Part shown: positions 1 through 27,329 of the stretch, one piece after another
Layout of the letters: the number at the start of each line of letters is the position of its first letter
Position numbering within the stretch: the stretch's first letter is position 1
DNA from: Beroe ovata
Taxonomy: Eukaryota > Ctenophora > Nuda > Beroida > Beroidae
DNA length: 64,000 bases
Assembly (NCBI GenBank): GCA_946803715.1
Contig: CAMPET010000021.1
Span: forward strand, 32,722 to 96,721
Reading direction: 5' to 3'
Notes under the pieces: model-generated
Told to the model about the DNA's origin: nothing
The model's input: only the letters and a program-made list of their open reading frames with translations
The model's database searches: none
Translations under genes and position numbers: made by a program

Positions 1-15341
<15,341 letters not shown>

Positions 15342-16006
15342 TAATAGAGGAAGAGAGACTCTAGTAAAGAGAGACTCTAGTAAAGTAAAAACTCATGATC
15401 ACAGTGCCTCGCTTTCATTTAGACACCTAGATACGATCATAGCGGCCACAGTTAGATTTTACCAACCAATATATTACACTGCTGAATCCATAAGAGCACT
15501 AAAACCATCGTTGAGAATTATCGGTGTATATAATAGTGCAGCAGACCCCCTCATCCATACCCCTCGATAATCGTGTGTATTATATATTTGACACAGTGGT
15601 ATCATATACTCGCTCTCGAGAACTAAGCGATAGTCAGTAGGTGATACCGCTGTCCGGTATCGATGATACTATTATAGTCTCCACCTGGAGCAATAATACT
15701 ACCGTAAACAAGATCGATATGTATTTGTGTCTGTGTGCGATCAGTGCGTGTCGTGTTGTTGTTTATCAGTATAGTGCCCATTGTATCAATTTTGTTTGTA
15801 ATTTAGAATAAATCCGCGTGTGGTCTTGAGTAGCTAGTAATTATGAAATTAAATTATGAATATGAAATTATTATTGTCGATCGATACGTTTTTCAACTGG
15901 TTATCGAAGTCTAACTCAACTGGTTATCTGAAATTTGTTTCGAGACCGAACAATCTGCCGAGCAGGAATAAAGCGTTCTGTAAGAGAGAGAGAAAAAGCT
16001 GTTACC
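15342..16006. other. Intergenic interval with likely 3' UTR of the receptor gene and 5' UTR of the FAS-like gene
   Basis: No convincing coding exon. A poly(A)-type signal AATAAA at 15807-15812 probably ends the upstream transcript. A short repeat of a GAGAGACTCTAGTAAA-like unit occurs near 15353-15385. The region just before 16007 ('GTTACC' preceding ATG-G) is a plausible translation-start context for the next gene. Confidence 0.5.
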
Positions 16007-18050
16007 ATGGTGAAAGATGCTGTTGTGGTTTGCGGGGTTGCAGCAAGGTTGCCTGGTAAGGAACACTGGTTCGATAGTAACAATGACAACCCCGGATCAC
16101 GATGGCCGCCAGGATATTGCGGTATCAAGAACAATGTTGGTATGTCACTTACGACAGCAGCTGTCATTCATGTTATTGTTGTCATGGTTACGAAAACTAT
16201 AACATGGTAATTGCAATTACAGCAACTTTGAGTAACGTGGAGAAGTTTGACGCCGAAGCATTCAGAGTTCACAGTAGAATGGCTGCGACGCTCGATCCTC
16301 AGTGCAGACTAATCCTCGAAGTGAGTTTGATCAGCACAATATGACGTCATGGGAAACAATGATGCAATTATCTGCATAGTAAACCGTTATCTGAGAAACT
16401 TTCCCGCATGGTGATAGTATGACCACACCATACCATAGCTGTATTGTATTGTTATCAGGCTATGCATCTCGTGTATTCCAGTAATAGCTGTTTCTGACTC
16501 TCTCCTCACTGCAGGTAGTATGGGAGGCCCTGGTGGATGCAGGTTTCAACCCGGACACAATGCGAGGGACTAGAACAGGAGTGTGGGTAGCGTGTAGCAG
16601 AGGGGAGACAGGCGAGGCGCTCTGCGGTATGGAAGGTCGGTACAATATCAGTGGCGTGGGAAGACTGAGAAAATTGCCTTTCAGTCCATGATTATCTATC
16701 TTCGATCACAATTATGATCAGTTTAGTCCGATGTCAGCTCATGATCATAGCTTGACACTCCACGTCTTTCAGAACAAGATGGTTATATCGTGCTGGGCAA
16801 TTGCAGGGCTATGTACGCTAACCGTGTGTCATACGCATTCGACTTTAAAGGACACAGGTGAATTAAGTAACCTGAATAAAGAGATTACGTTCCCTTTTTA
16901 TTCAAACTCCGCTGTTTCAAAACTCCCTATTCCCCCGACACTTCCCATGACTTGTTTCTGTCCCCATGTTTTAGTGTGACTGTGGATGGTGGAGGGGCGT
17001 CAAGTGGGACAATCCTACACTCTGCTATGCAGTACCTCCAGGAGGGTAGATGTGACTATGCTGTGGTGGGGGCTACTAACATATTCTTCAAACCGGGCAT
17101 ACAGCTAGGTCAGAATCACATATTGTTAAGTAAGAACTTCTCAAATTATTCCGTGTTAACCTCAATTTAGTGGTATATATCAGCGTGTGATAAAGTTTAC
17201 CCATGACAGCGTACGAGGTGGCGAGTAATGGCGTCAGGGTGACGAGGGGTGAAGCAGTTGTTGTGACGATTCTCACCAGGCAATCTGTTGCTAGGCGACC
17301 CTATTGTGTACTGAGGGGAGTCTCGTGTGCGTGGCTAGGCAGTCCAGTGCAGGGTGATGTCATCAAATCTACCATCGTGAAAACTTATCTTAATGCATCA
17401 ATTGGTTAGTAAATGATAGCATTGTGTAAATGTTATGATTTGTTGATGAGAAATTCATTTGGGAGCAAGATCATAACCTTATTGGCTTATTTATGTTCTG
17501 TCTCGCATGATACAATCGCTTCAGATCCGAATATGGTTGACCAGATCAAGATGGCAACTGCACCAGGCCACGAAGCACTCGTTCAGAATATTACAGGACA
17601 AATCTTCAGCTCAGATGTTATATGTGAGTAAATCTTGTCAATCATAATTCATACGGGTATCTCAAAATTGCGTGAGATTTAACAGTAGCAAAATGCTTTC
17701 TGAAAACATTTCGCTCCCAAATGAATCCACTGATTCAATGATTTGGAATTGGAATACGGGAAATACCCATCAGCTGATGAACGAGAAGCTGATTTCGAGA
17801 GTGCTTCTGGATTGGTTGCATTGATCGAGTCATGTCTTGCACTACAAATGGGTAGGAAATGTGTACTCGGGATCAACGATCAAAGTCTATCAGGAAACTT
17901 CTCCCACATCCTACTGTCTTCATTGAATTATGGCGGGACGGCTTACAATGTGGGAATGTAAGTGATGCTGTCTCGATACCTATTGTCTTATTGTTGCATT
18001 GTTGCAATTTCATCGAGACCGCGGCACAATTTACTTATGACTCTTTTCAT
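16007..18050 (+). other. Ketosynthase (KS) domain with lost Cys-His-His triad
   Basis: KS landmarks are clear: '[20 protein letters not shown]' and '[20 protein letters not shown]', then '[20 protein letters not shown]'. The next residues, where active KS reads Thr-Ala-Cys-Ser-Ser-Ser, are 'GGGASSG', so the nucleophilic Cys is Gly. The first His motif (HGTGT) aligns with '[14 protein letters not shown]', and the second (SNxGH-x-E-x-ASG) aligns with '[16 protein letters not shown]', so neither catalytic His is in place. Substrate condensation by this KS is not expected. The C-terminal KS signature appears as '[12 protein letters not shown]'. The loss of all three residues, with the surrounding fold kept, argues for relaxed or altered function rather than one sequencing error. 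Confidence 0.8.
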
Positions 18051-21000
18051 TTTCCGTAGTAGGGGTCCTGTGTCTCATATTGCATCAGTTGAGAATAAAT
18101 CTTCGGATGAGGCTGATCCTGCACATTCTTTGCTGGCTTCCGACATTCCTTTGCTAGCAGAAGGTAGAACTCCGCAAGCAGTTGAGAAGATATTGAACTT
18201 TTGTGAGAATGAAGATAACACAAGATCGAATAAGTTTCTCCAATACTGTATCACCAGTGCTACGGATGTTCATCTCCCTTATCGAGGTAAGTGTAGCTCA
18301 CTGGTATTCTTACTATTATAGTACCTATAATTGCAATTAACAGTAAATTAGAATAAGCAGTTAATTTTGAGTGCACATTGAACGCAGGGTACAAGATCCG
18401 CGGGGAGGTAATGGAAGTGCAGAAGTGTCCCCAATCCCCACCACCACCAATCTGGCTGATATGTAACGGGGTTGGTGCCCAATGGCCAGGCATGTTGAAG
18501 ACCATCTCGCAACACCCATTCTGCCAGGAGATCCTTGATGACTTGAACCAGTTTCTCCTCCTTCATTCCTTTGATTTGACACGACTCCTACAGTGGGATG
18601 ACCACCGTATCTACTGTGAACCAAAGTATCTCTTTGTGGGTCTTGCTGTTGTCCAATGCCTACAGGTAAATACTATCATGTAAAACAATTTTGTAATTTT
18701 TGGCGAGTCCAAAATACTTATACAGGTACTGAAGTATACTGGTGAAATGAAGATCACATGCATTTCCTCACTCCCAGATTGAGCTACTCCGGAAGTTTGA
18801 AGTACCGATATCGGGTGTTATTGGCCACAGTTTTGGGGAGCATGCTGCAGCTTTTGTAGCTGGGTGTTTAACAAGACATGAATTCATTCTGACAGCACTG
18901 GCCCGAGGTAAAGTGATCTCTTTCTGTGAACCTGGAGCTATGGCAGTGGTAGCAGCTTCCTGGGAAGACGCTAAGTCTATTGCAACCAAATATGGCGTAG
19001 AGGTTGGTAGAAAGAAATCTAGTACATAGGTGCCGTGGTTGAACTACCCGAAAACAATTGTTTTTCACGAAATATCGCACTCCTAGGTTGCTTGTGACAA
19101 CTCACCAACTCTTGTTACCATGTCTGGCTCTACTGAAAGCATTCACTCATTGGTCGAGAGTCTCAGAGAGAAAGGTCAATTTGCAAGATGCATTGATAGC
19201 GGCAACAGAGCATTCCATTCTTCACTGGTCAAGTTAGCTACACCGAAGTTTGCATCCAAGCTCAGGAAGATTATCAAGGGTTAGTATTAGCATGTAGTTG
19301 TCAATTCAGACTATCTAACATTGGCAATGCTGATTCTGCACAAAATAATTTGTCCATTCCCACAGAGGTCAGAAAACCGCGAGTCACGTGGATATCATCG
19401 TCAGGCCAAACTCCGTTCAGCAAGGACTACTTAGCTAACAACATGCAGCTTCCTGTGAGATTCACCACGGCTGTCGCTAATGTTCCCAGTACTGCTCTGC
19501 TGGTTGAGGTAAACAATGACAATTGCATAATGCATACTATTATCTAGATTTTAGCATTAGTTATGGATCTTGAGATAAAAGTCTGTGACCCAGTCTACGA
19601 TATGATTCTGTATCCTATCTAACCAGATTGGAGCTCACCCAGTCGTCAAGCCAATGCTCAGAGACTTACCCAACACTCAAATATTTCTGTCTGCGAAAGA
19701 ACAAACGGTGCGTAATTCATGGATTGGACGAGTGAATAAGAGTCGCATGAGTTACGATGATAGATAGTTGGTTAATACCTATGCTTAGTCATTATGTTGC
19801 AGAAGTACAGTGTAGGAAGAGCGTTAGGAGATATTTACCTGACGGGTCACAAGATTAAACTGGGTGATATAGATCCTGTGTGCTTCAGAAAAAGCGGACC
19901 AATTGGCCATGTTGTTGACTGGAACCACTCAGAGGACTGGTATAGTCCCAGGTTGGTATAAACTTTAGTTATTTTCCCATGATCAATGATTCAACTATTT
20001 TCATGAACTCCTTACGTGTTATTGCTGCAAACCCAACATCCATTCTTTTTTCACAGCTATGATGAGTTCATGACAATGCCAAACAATGCCCTCAAGAACA
20101 CGCTGGTTTCCAAGTCAACTACTTTCAACTTTGACGGTGCCGACAAATATCTTCTGGGTGAGTATTGAGTAGGCTATGGCACATATCAGACAATACCTCG
20201 GTGAGAGGCGCGCAGCACAGGCCAACATTTCGTATCTCTTTGTCGAAATAAATCCATGTAAACTGCGGTACTCCACTCAGGACATAGGATTGATAACACT
20301 CCCATATTCCCTGGTGCTGGGTATATTGAATGTGTGATAGACGCACTCCTAGACTCCCAGGCTAGTTTAATAGATGTTCGCAATACGCCAATACAAATAA
20401 TATCCCTCTACCTTTTTCAGTCTATAATCATTTGTGTAGATCACACACTCTGTCTTACAGGAGGGAGTGAATAGCATTGAAATCTCTGACATCACATTTG
20501 CAAGAGCTTTGCCACTAACTGCTGACAAGTTGGAAATCAAGACCCATGTGGACCTTCAATCTGGAATGTTTCTCATACAGGTTAATAATGAACATAATCA
20601 TATTTCTCTTATCTGAACAAAGGATTCAGCGTTGTTTGCTTTGCATCTATAGGTACCCATCTATCAATATGATCTATACCAGGAAAACGACAAAGTCCTA
20701 TGCCGGGGCAAGGCTACAACCAAAAAGGACACGGGAATCAACCTGAACAGTGACACAGATGTGGACGATTCACTTATCACTTGGGTGAGTCGTATTTATA
20801 AAATGCGGGATATGTACTGAAGCAATCACTAAAATCAATTGATTTTCTGTTTATTATACTTACAGGTTGAGGACAATGATTTGTACTATGAAATGATGTT
20901 GCGAGGTTACAGCTACAGAGATGAGTTTAGGATGATATCAAAATATGGCAGAATGGAGGATAAGGAGACATGCTTTGTGAATTGGGGGCATGCAAACAAA

Positions 21001-24000
21001 GTAAGTTGGTATGATGGTAACCTGAATACTTCATAGCCATGATTCTCTCCATGACAGATAAATATCTCATTGTTACATCCCAGCTACTTCTAATTGATGG
21101 GATACTGCAGTGCAGTGTGTTCAACAAACCAGGTCGGAATTTGGTCCTTCCTAGTCGGATAAATAAAGTTATCTTTGATGTTAAGTCTTATCAAGATATG
21201 GTCAGTCAGGTTGCTAATGTTAGGATAATTGGCACCGCAAAAGATTGGTGAGTGAAAGCTCTATAATGCTGATATGTAAGCCAACTCAAGACGTCAATAA
21301 TACACAAGTTCTAAGCTTCTTTAGCTTCATATTTCTCACTTCAGCTGGATTGGCCAATGCGTCGCTATTCAAGGAGTCAAAGGTTCCATTCTTGAACGGA
21401 AATCTAAAGAATGTGCCGTTCTGATGACTGAAGAGTTTGTACCTTTGAAAAAGAAAGGATTTGTGGAACTTCATGGAGTTGTAGAGTACAGGAAAGACCT
21501 ACTTGCACTTTTGGAAAAGCAGCAGCTGGAAACAAATGGAAGAAATGCTAGTGACTTGAAACTAGAAGGTCACAAAACACTTGAGCAGTACCTGAGGAAC
21601 CCAACCAAAGAGGGATTCGAAGACATGACCCTTATGAAAGATATCTGTTTCAATTCGCTGATGCATTCCACCATCTTGAAGGAAGCTCTTGATATTGCAT
21701 TCCAAAACCTTGATCAGGATGTGAACTTATTCTTGGTTGATCCGTTCGATGCTCTCAAACTGATAGATGAAAAGGTATGCAAGCAAGTGTATCCTGGTCA
21801 TATAATTGAGTAACCTTGATGATTATTGACGATCTATTTCAGTTATTCCCTGCAAAAACACTGACTCACTATGTCAACAAAGATCTACAAGCATTTTTGG
21901 ACAGCTCTACTGTGAAGGATCTTGAGAAGTCGTCAATAGTGATAATCAATCACTCATTTCGGAGTATCAATTTTGCTACAGCTGTACAGTCTCTTATGCA
22001 AATGACATCAGAAAAAACCATATTGATAATCAACCAGGTAGAGGCATTGGGGAATTGTTCTGCAGATAAAAACTGTAACACTGTTACAGTAGGTGCATCA
22101 AGTCATTTACCAAGTGTCGATTACAGGTTTATCAATCAAATGGCTTCAGTAGACTCCTTCCTGAAAGCCTTGCGTTTTCTACTATCAATGAGATCATGGA
22201 TGCTATGCCCAACATGGAGTTACTGTGGGAAAGAAATGGCCTGTGCTCCCAGGTAAGGAAGCATGAAGGGATGGTCGACCTTAGAAGTTAGGTCGGTAGG
22301 TAACATCAAATATGATTCATCATCCTGTACTCTGTACATGAGTGGTGAAAGATGATTGATTTCCAGGCTGTCATGTTGAGATTGGATCAAAACAATTCGA
22401 AGGAGAGAACAGCTCTTTCGTTAAATGAGAGTGGCTCGTTTCTGGATATTCTGAAAAAAGAGGCATGTGCCCAGTATAATTTTTCCTGGAGTCTATAATC
22501 ATTTACTTCTTCTTATTCTACTGTGGATAATGCTTACTTTGATTGTCAGGTGAGGCATATTGCAGAGTCTGGCGATATGGTTCTAACAGGGTGCCAGGGG
22601 GTTATTGGCTTCACTAAGTGCCTACATGCTGAAAATATACCAGTCAAAGCAGCAATCTTGAGGTTTGATGTTTCATGAGCCCCTCGTAAATTAAAGGATA
22701 CCGTCTGTTGAAATGAGTATGAGTGCGACTGTCTTTCTCATTACAGTCATAGCTGAACCGGTTTAAATCAGAACCTGATTATCAGATCATCCTCATTCAT
22801 TGTTTGATTTGCAGCTCAGATGATGATTTTGAGCCGGACACACTCCTTGTCTCCAATGTAAAATTAGGAAGTACGTGGGGCGCGTTCTGTTATTCTCCAG
22901 TCACCACTGCAGAGAGTAAGATTGCTTTGACAGGAGATGCAGTTGAAATAAATGGCGAGCTAACAGGATCCTTTTGCGAAATTCTAGTTCCAGGTACGCA
23001 AATATTAATCAAAGGAATGATATTATCGAGAGTTGGTTATCGTTATTAGCAGAATATTTATTTGATGGTTTCATCAAAATCAATTAAATATACGGTATTG
23101 AAATCTTGATTTCCACTTCAGGTGACTTCAGTTCTGTTACCTGGATAAAAACTCCATACAAAAGTGATGCTGTCAAAGTGTGCTACAGTGCCCTTAATTT
23201 TCGGGACCCGATGATAGCAACTAGACGGATTAACATCACGACGCTTCCATACGATAAAACGACTTCTAACCTAAGTAAGACGTACATAGGAATAATTTAT
23301 AGTTTATTCTGTCCTGTGTTTTGTCAACCAATATGAAGACATCATTCATAATACTTATTCAGAAAGGCTGGGAATGGAGTACAGCGGAGTGGCGTGTGAT
23401 GGCAAACGGGTGATGGGGATTGTACCTTGTCAAGGACTGGCCACGTATGTTCAGGACTATGAACATCTGTCATGGGAGGTAATGAACTTGTCTCCTACAA
23501 TGAAATTCAATATGACATGAAATGTAAAAAATGAGAAAGCTCTACTGAATCATTTTCATCCGAGCTCCTCAAAATTAAGCTGAAATTCCTACTACACTTA
23601 ACAAAGTATCCATCTCTAGGTTCCTGAAAACTTCACTTTGGAAGAGGCTGCAACACTTCCACTTGCTTATTGTACAGCTTATTACGGATTGATAGAGCGG
23701 GCCGGGTTGAAGTGTGGACAGTCAGTTCTCATACACAATGGGGCTGGGGCAGTTGGAGGTGCTGCGATAAGGATTGCTCTGAAGAGAGGTAGCTATAATC
23801 ACCAAATTCATCTGACATTGTCATTCGTCAACCTACCTATCTATCTACTTCTTAGTTGGAAGTGAGAGTAAAACTGTTGGTTCCAACATGATCCAACCAC
23901 CCATTTATATCAGGATGTGAAGTGTTCACCACTGTAAGCTCTAAAGAAAAGACTGATTACTTGACTCAAATATTCCCTTCGCTGAAGAAAGAGCACATTG

Positions 24001-26379
24001 GTCATTCCAGATCAGACGCATTTGTGAAGACAGTTTTGAGTCAAACTGACTGTAAAGGAGTGGATGTAGTTTTAAACAGTTTATCGGGTATAACATTACC
24101 GCACTCATTGCAAAAATTTCACCCTATGCATTGATGAATGAACCTCTGCTCCCATGAGTGAAAGTTAAATTCCCCAGGAAACCTGCTCTATGCCAGTGCT
24201 AGATGTGTAAAGTGGGGAGGTCACTTCGTCGAAATTGGAAAGTACGATTTGCAGACCAACAGTGCCATATCAAGAGGGCTGATATCTCGAGGGTGTGCGA
24301 TACATGGAGTTCAACTTGATGAGCTTTGGCTGGATTCCAACAAGGACAATTGGAAAGTGGTGCATGATATATTTCAGGGTGAGTACATAATAGTTCAATG
24401 TTCGACAGATTTTGTAATCGTTTATAGATTTTGCATCATATCAACCTTTCTGAACATCTGCTTTAATTACTCTTTGACTGATACGGAGCATTCACAGATG
24501 GATTGAAAAGAAAAGAAATCGTACCCTTGCAATACACTACATTTAATGACGTCAAAGAAGCTTTAAAGCATATGACTTCTGGGAAACACAAGGGAAAGGT
24601 AACCCATACTAGGTTCGCAACTATTGTCCCTATTGTACACTACAGGGGATGAAAATTTCAATAAACATAAATTTGAGATTAAGGAAGAATTGTCGTGGGT
24701 TCCTAGGTAGCTGGTACATATCATTATAGGTCCCTACTTGCTCAAGTGACCCTTCTTTCAGATACTGGTAGATGTGCAGAACATCGATTCCGTAGATAAT
24801 AACACCTCTTATCCGGAAACCCATTCTGAAAGAAACATTGACAAGATTTCTAAAGCTGGAATCCGTGCTATAGTCCAGGAAGAGAGGGAAAAGATGGAAG
24901 ATTTTGAGGTTCAAGATGCGGTTACTGAAGTGAAGAAGAAGGGACTTGGTTGTGACGGTGTGTACTTGGTCACTGGAGGATTAGGATCGCTTGGTATCGA
25001 AGTAAGTATGCCAATATCAAACGGACGAAAACTGTTTATAAGCTTTTATGCTACTTAATACTTGCCATATATCAGTAGTCGAAACATTCTCTTGAATAGC
25101 CATAGCCCAATAAATATTTCGTGTTTTACCAGTTAGCTACCTGGCTTGTTTCCAATGGATGTACCGTCCTGTTGATTGGAAGGAATGCCCCAAGCCCATC
25201 AGCAAGAGTTGCATTGGATTCACTCCGGAAAGTTGGGAGAACCTTGGTGAAAGTTGAGCTTGGTGATGTGCGAGATCGCGATTTCGTCGAAAACCTTTTC
25301 CTCAAAAACAAGATAGGTAGGTTCAGCTTTGACAAGTACATTCTTTAATTCAGGAATCGTCATATGAGATTCATATCAGGAGAGTCTAAATGATTTATTT
25401 TTAGTCGGTGTCTTCCATCTGGCTGGTATTCTGAGTGATGGCATTTTTTCTTCAATAACTCAAGAAACATGGAATGCTGTTGTGAAAGCGAAGGTTTTGG
25501 GTGCTCGAAATCTGGATATTATTTGTAGACAGAGAAGAGATCAAATCAAAGTATTTGTTTGCTTCTCCTCAATTGTCGCGGCATTTGGGAATGCAGGACA
25601 GAGTGCATATGGCTTTGCAAACTCTGTGGTAGATGGGATCTGTAGAAGACGGATAGAGGACAATCTGCCAGCCCTCAGTCTTCAGTGGGGTCTTATTGGA
25701 GTTGGAATGGGGACCAACATAAAGCAGGTGAGGTAGTGAACGTCATGCGTTATTGGCAAACAGACTAAATCATGATAACCAGTGATGAAGTTTCAAAATC
25801 AATATGAATTATCTCGCACCCCAGGTGTGTGGTTCTGCCCCAATGTCACAAATGACATTCCAGTCTTGTTTAATGGACGTGTTGGACCTTTCCCTCAGTG
25901 GTGTGGTTCTCCTCTATGTGCCATACCAAGAAAACGGAGACAAAACAGGTTAAACTTCCACTAGACATTATTGTGTACAGTCATAGTGTGCAGTTTACAC
26001 TCATATCATTCACAAGATGGATGCCTTATAAATTATGAACATCAATATCACTATCATAATAATTAATAGGGTTGAGCTTTTCCTGTGCTAAGCAGTATTT
26101 TTCGGAGTTCCAGTACTATCATAATACGGCTATTCCCATGCAGGCGGATCAAGCACAGCATTGCTCAGCAAAGTCTCCAAGGTTCTTGGTGTTACAGACT
26201 TGGTATCCCATGGTGATACGCTCCTATCTCGATTTGGTGTGGACTCTTTGATGGCAGTTGAGCTGTCTGCTCTCCTTACAAGAGATGCTGGAGCTCACTT
26301 TACCCCTGACCAGATTCGAGAACTCTCCTTTAGTGGCCTACACAAGCTTTGCTCTATCAACGAAGATCAAGATGAGTAG
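16007..26379 (+). CDS. Animal FAS/PKS-type multidomain synthase (KS-AT-DH-ER-KR-ACP), KS inactive, no thioesterase
   Basis: About 35 exons encode a type I iterative synthase of the animal fatty-acid-synthase class. Start ATG at 16007 opens '[17 protein letters not shown]', aligning with the usual KS N-terminus. Exons I can place include 16007-16139, 16223-16320, 16515-16626, 16773-16857, 16975-17129, ~17196-17404, 17525-17623, 17774-17957, 18060-18286, 18388-18665, 18778-19002, 19087-19279, 19366-19508, 19627-19707, 19803-19951, 20057-20157, 20281-20360, 20461-20580, 20653-20784, 20865-21016, 21059-21246, 21346-21774, 21843-22037, ~22127-22252, then shorter exons to the ACP exon ~26155-26379. 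Domain order matches FAS, but the protein stops right after ACP, so no thioesterase is fused. The KS has lost all catalytic residues, while AT, KR and ACP retain theirs and DH keeps His and Asp. Frame is not kept by the simplest splice near 17129/17196. AATAAA occurs at 26471. It could be an animal FAS-like PKS or a trans-acting accessory synthase. Confidence 0.85.
18060..19707 (+). other. KS-AT linker and acyltransferase (AT) domain
   Basis: The linker '[15 protein letters not shown]' and '[12 protein letters not shown]' is typical of FAS. The AT domain begins '[12 protein letters not shown]', corresponding to the FSGMGTQW motif, and contains the nucleophile elbow '[14 protein letters not shown]' with its Ser intact. 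'LARGKVIS' supplies the conserved Arg, and 'NRAFHSSLV' supplies the catalytic His. It should load malonyl or another acyl group from CoA onto the ACP. Substrate choice cannot be read safely. The end is '[15 protein letters not shown]'. Confidence 0.8.
20057..21774 (+). other. Dehydratase (DH) domain and start of the structural core
   Basis: Exon 20281-20360 reads '[15 protein letters not shown]', matching the DH motif H-x3-G-x4-P with its His retained (the Gly is Asn). The following exons give a hot-dog-fold pattern: '[19 protein letters not shown]', then '[13 protein letters not shown]'. '[10 protein letters not shown]' matches the second DH motif with Asp and Gln. The exon after 20360 needs either a GC donor (CAG|GCTAGT) or a later GT, so this border is uncertain. 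Dehydration activity is plausible. The stretch 21346-22252 corresponds to the non-catalytic pseudo-methyltransferase/pseudo-KR region of FAS. Confidence 0.65.
22804..24600 (+). other. Enoyl reductase (ER) domain
   Basis: '[18 protein letters not shown]' and '[20 protein letters not shown]' align with the substrate half of FAS-type ER. The NADPH-binding motif reads '[20 protein letters not shown]', followed by '[17 protein letters not shown]', and '[11 protein letters not shown]' continues the Rossmann fold. The exons are short and separated by introns of about 100-200 bp. An NADPH-dependent enoyl-thioester reduction is expected, so the product would be more reduced than that of typical partially reducing PKS enzymes. 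Confidence 0.8.
24760..25735 (+). other. Ketoreductase (KR) domain
   Basis: The SDR nucleotide motif '[15 protein letters not shown]' continues across an intron into '[18 protein letters not shown]'. '[20 protein letters not shown]' and '[20 protein letters not shown]' with 'GFANSVVDG' supply the Ser and Tyr-x-x-x-Asn catalytic residues. '[15 protein letters not shown]' follows, as in FAS. All expected residues are present, so NADPH-dependent keto reduction should be possible. Confidence 0.85.
25825..26379 (+). other. KR-ACP linker and acyl carrier protein (ACP); protein ends here
   Basis: Exon 25825 to about 25944, read in the frame '[20 protein letters not shown]', matches the FAS linker that precedes ACP. 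The next exon (about 26150-26379) reads '[14 protein letters not shown]' and then '[16 protein letters not shown]', in which Asp-Ser-Leu carries the phosphopantetheine Ser. The stop TAG is at 26377-26379. No thioesterase motif (GHSxG) follows before the downstream gene, so release must be by another enzyme or mechanism. Confidence 0.85.
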
Positions 26380-27329
26380 GAAGAGAGAGGCCTCAGACGG
26401 AAAAAACTGACCGATTAAAAAGAGACAATATCAATGAGGAACATAATATTATTATTATGATAGATTTATGAATAAAAGGAACACTCGTGAGAATTCAAAA
26501 TGGCGTGATTTTCATAATCAAAGTCACGGTCATATTAATACGATTATCTCAATAAATTTTTTGATTGGCGATTTTTGAGGCGGTGTGCTCCTATGACAAA
26601 TGGAAGATTTTCCGTGCAATTTATTCAATGCAAATAGTTATTTTTTCATTGAGTCCGGTTCAAGGTTGAAAGATACTATTATACCAACCGTACACCCAAC
26701 TGACCAGCTTTTCGGGATGATATCGTTCTCAATACTGGTTGAAAATACATTTAGGATAATTTCAATTTGATGAATTGCTCGAGAACACAAGGTTTATGAA
26801 ATTTATGGGATAGGGAACAGGTTACAAAATTTAGTACCTAACTGTAAGTTGTAACCAATGTGCTGATCTGATTGGCTGTTTTGTGGTGGTGCTACCTGAC
26901 AACAAGCTTATTGGCACACACTGGGCTTGGATTCGATGCGTTCTTGGAAGAAGAGTGTTGCCCGCAGCAGCTAGCTTAGGTGCTGATGGAAGGTGAGATA
27001 ACTTGAACAATAGATATTCGCTGGAATACAGCCCATGCAAACTTTGAGACAAAGCTTTTGTTGCCCCAATTAGTATATAATTAGATGAAATTCAGATCAG
27101 TTTCACTTCATCTGCACAATACATCTCTGATACAACTATCAATGAGTAACTATCACAAACCTTGCTCTCATTACACGACTGGAAGGAGACATGCAATGGT
27201 AAGTGCAACCCAACAAACATACAATACCGCCTCTTTTTCATTCTTTTGTGCCACTCATCGACGCTGTTATTGTTTCATTTTCAACTTCAAGCCGTAACCT
27301 TTTGATATTTGACGGTAAATATTAGCCAA
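26380..27329. other. Intergenic interval
   Basis: No supported exon on either strand. AATAAA at 26471-26476 and a second AATAAA near 26551 are candidate poly(A) signals for the FAS-like gene. The rest is AT-rich, and I see no repeat or RNA gene. Confidence 0.4.
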
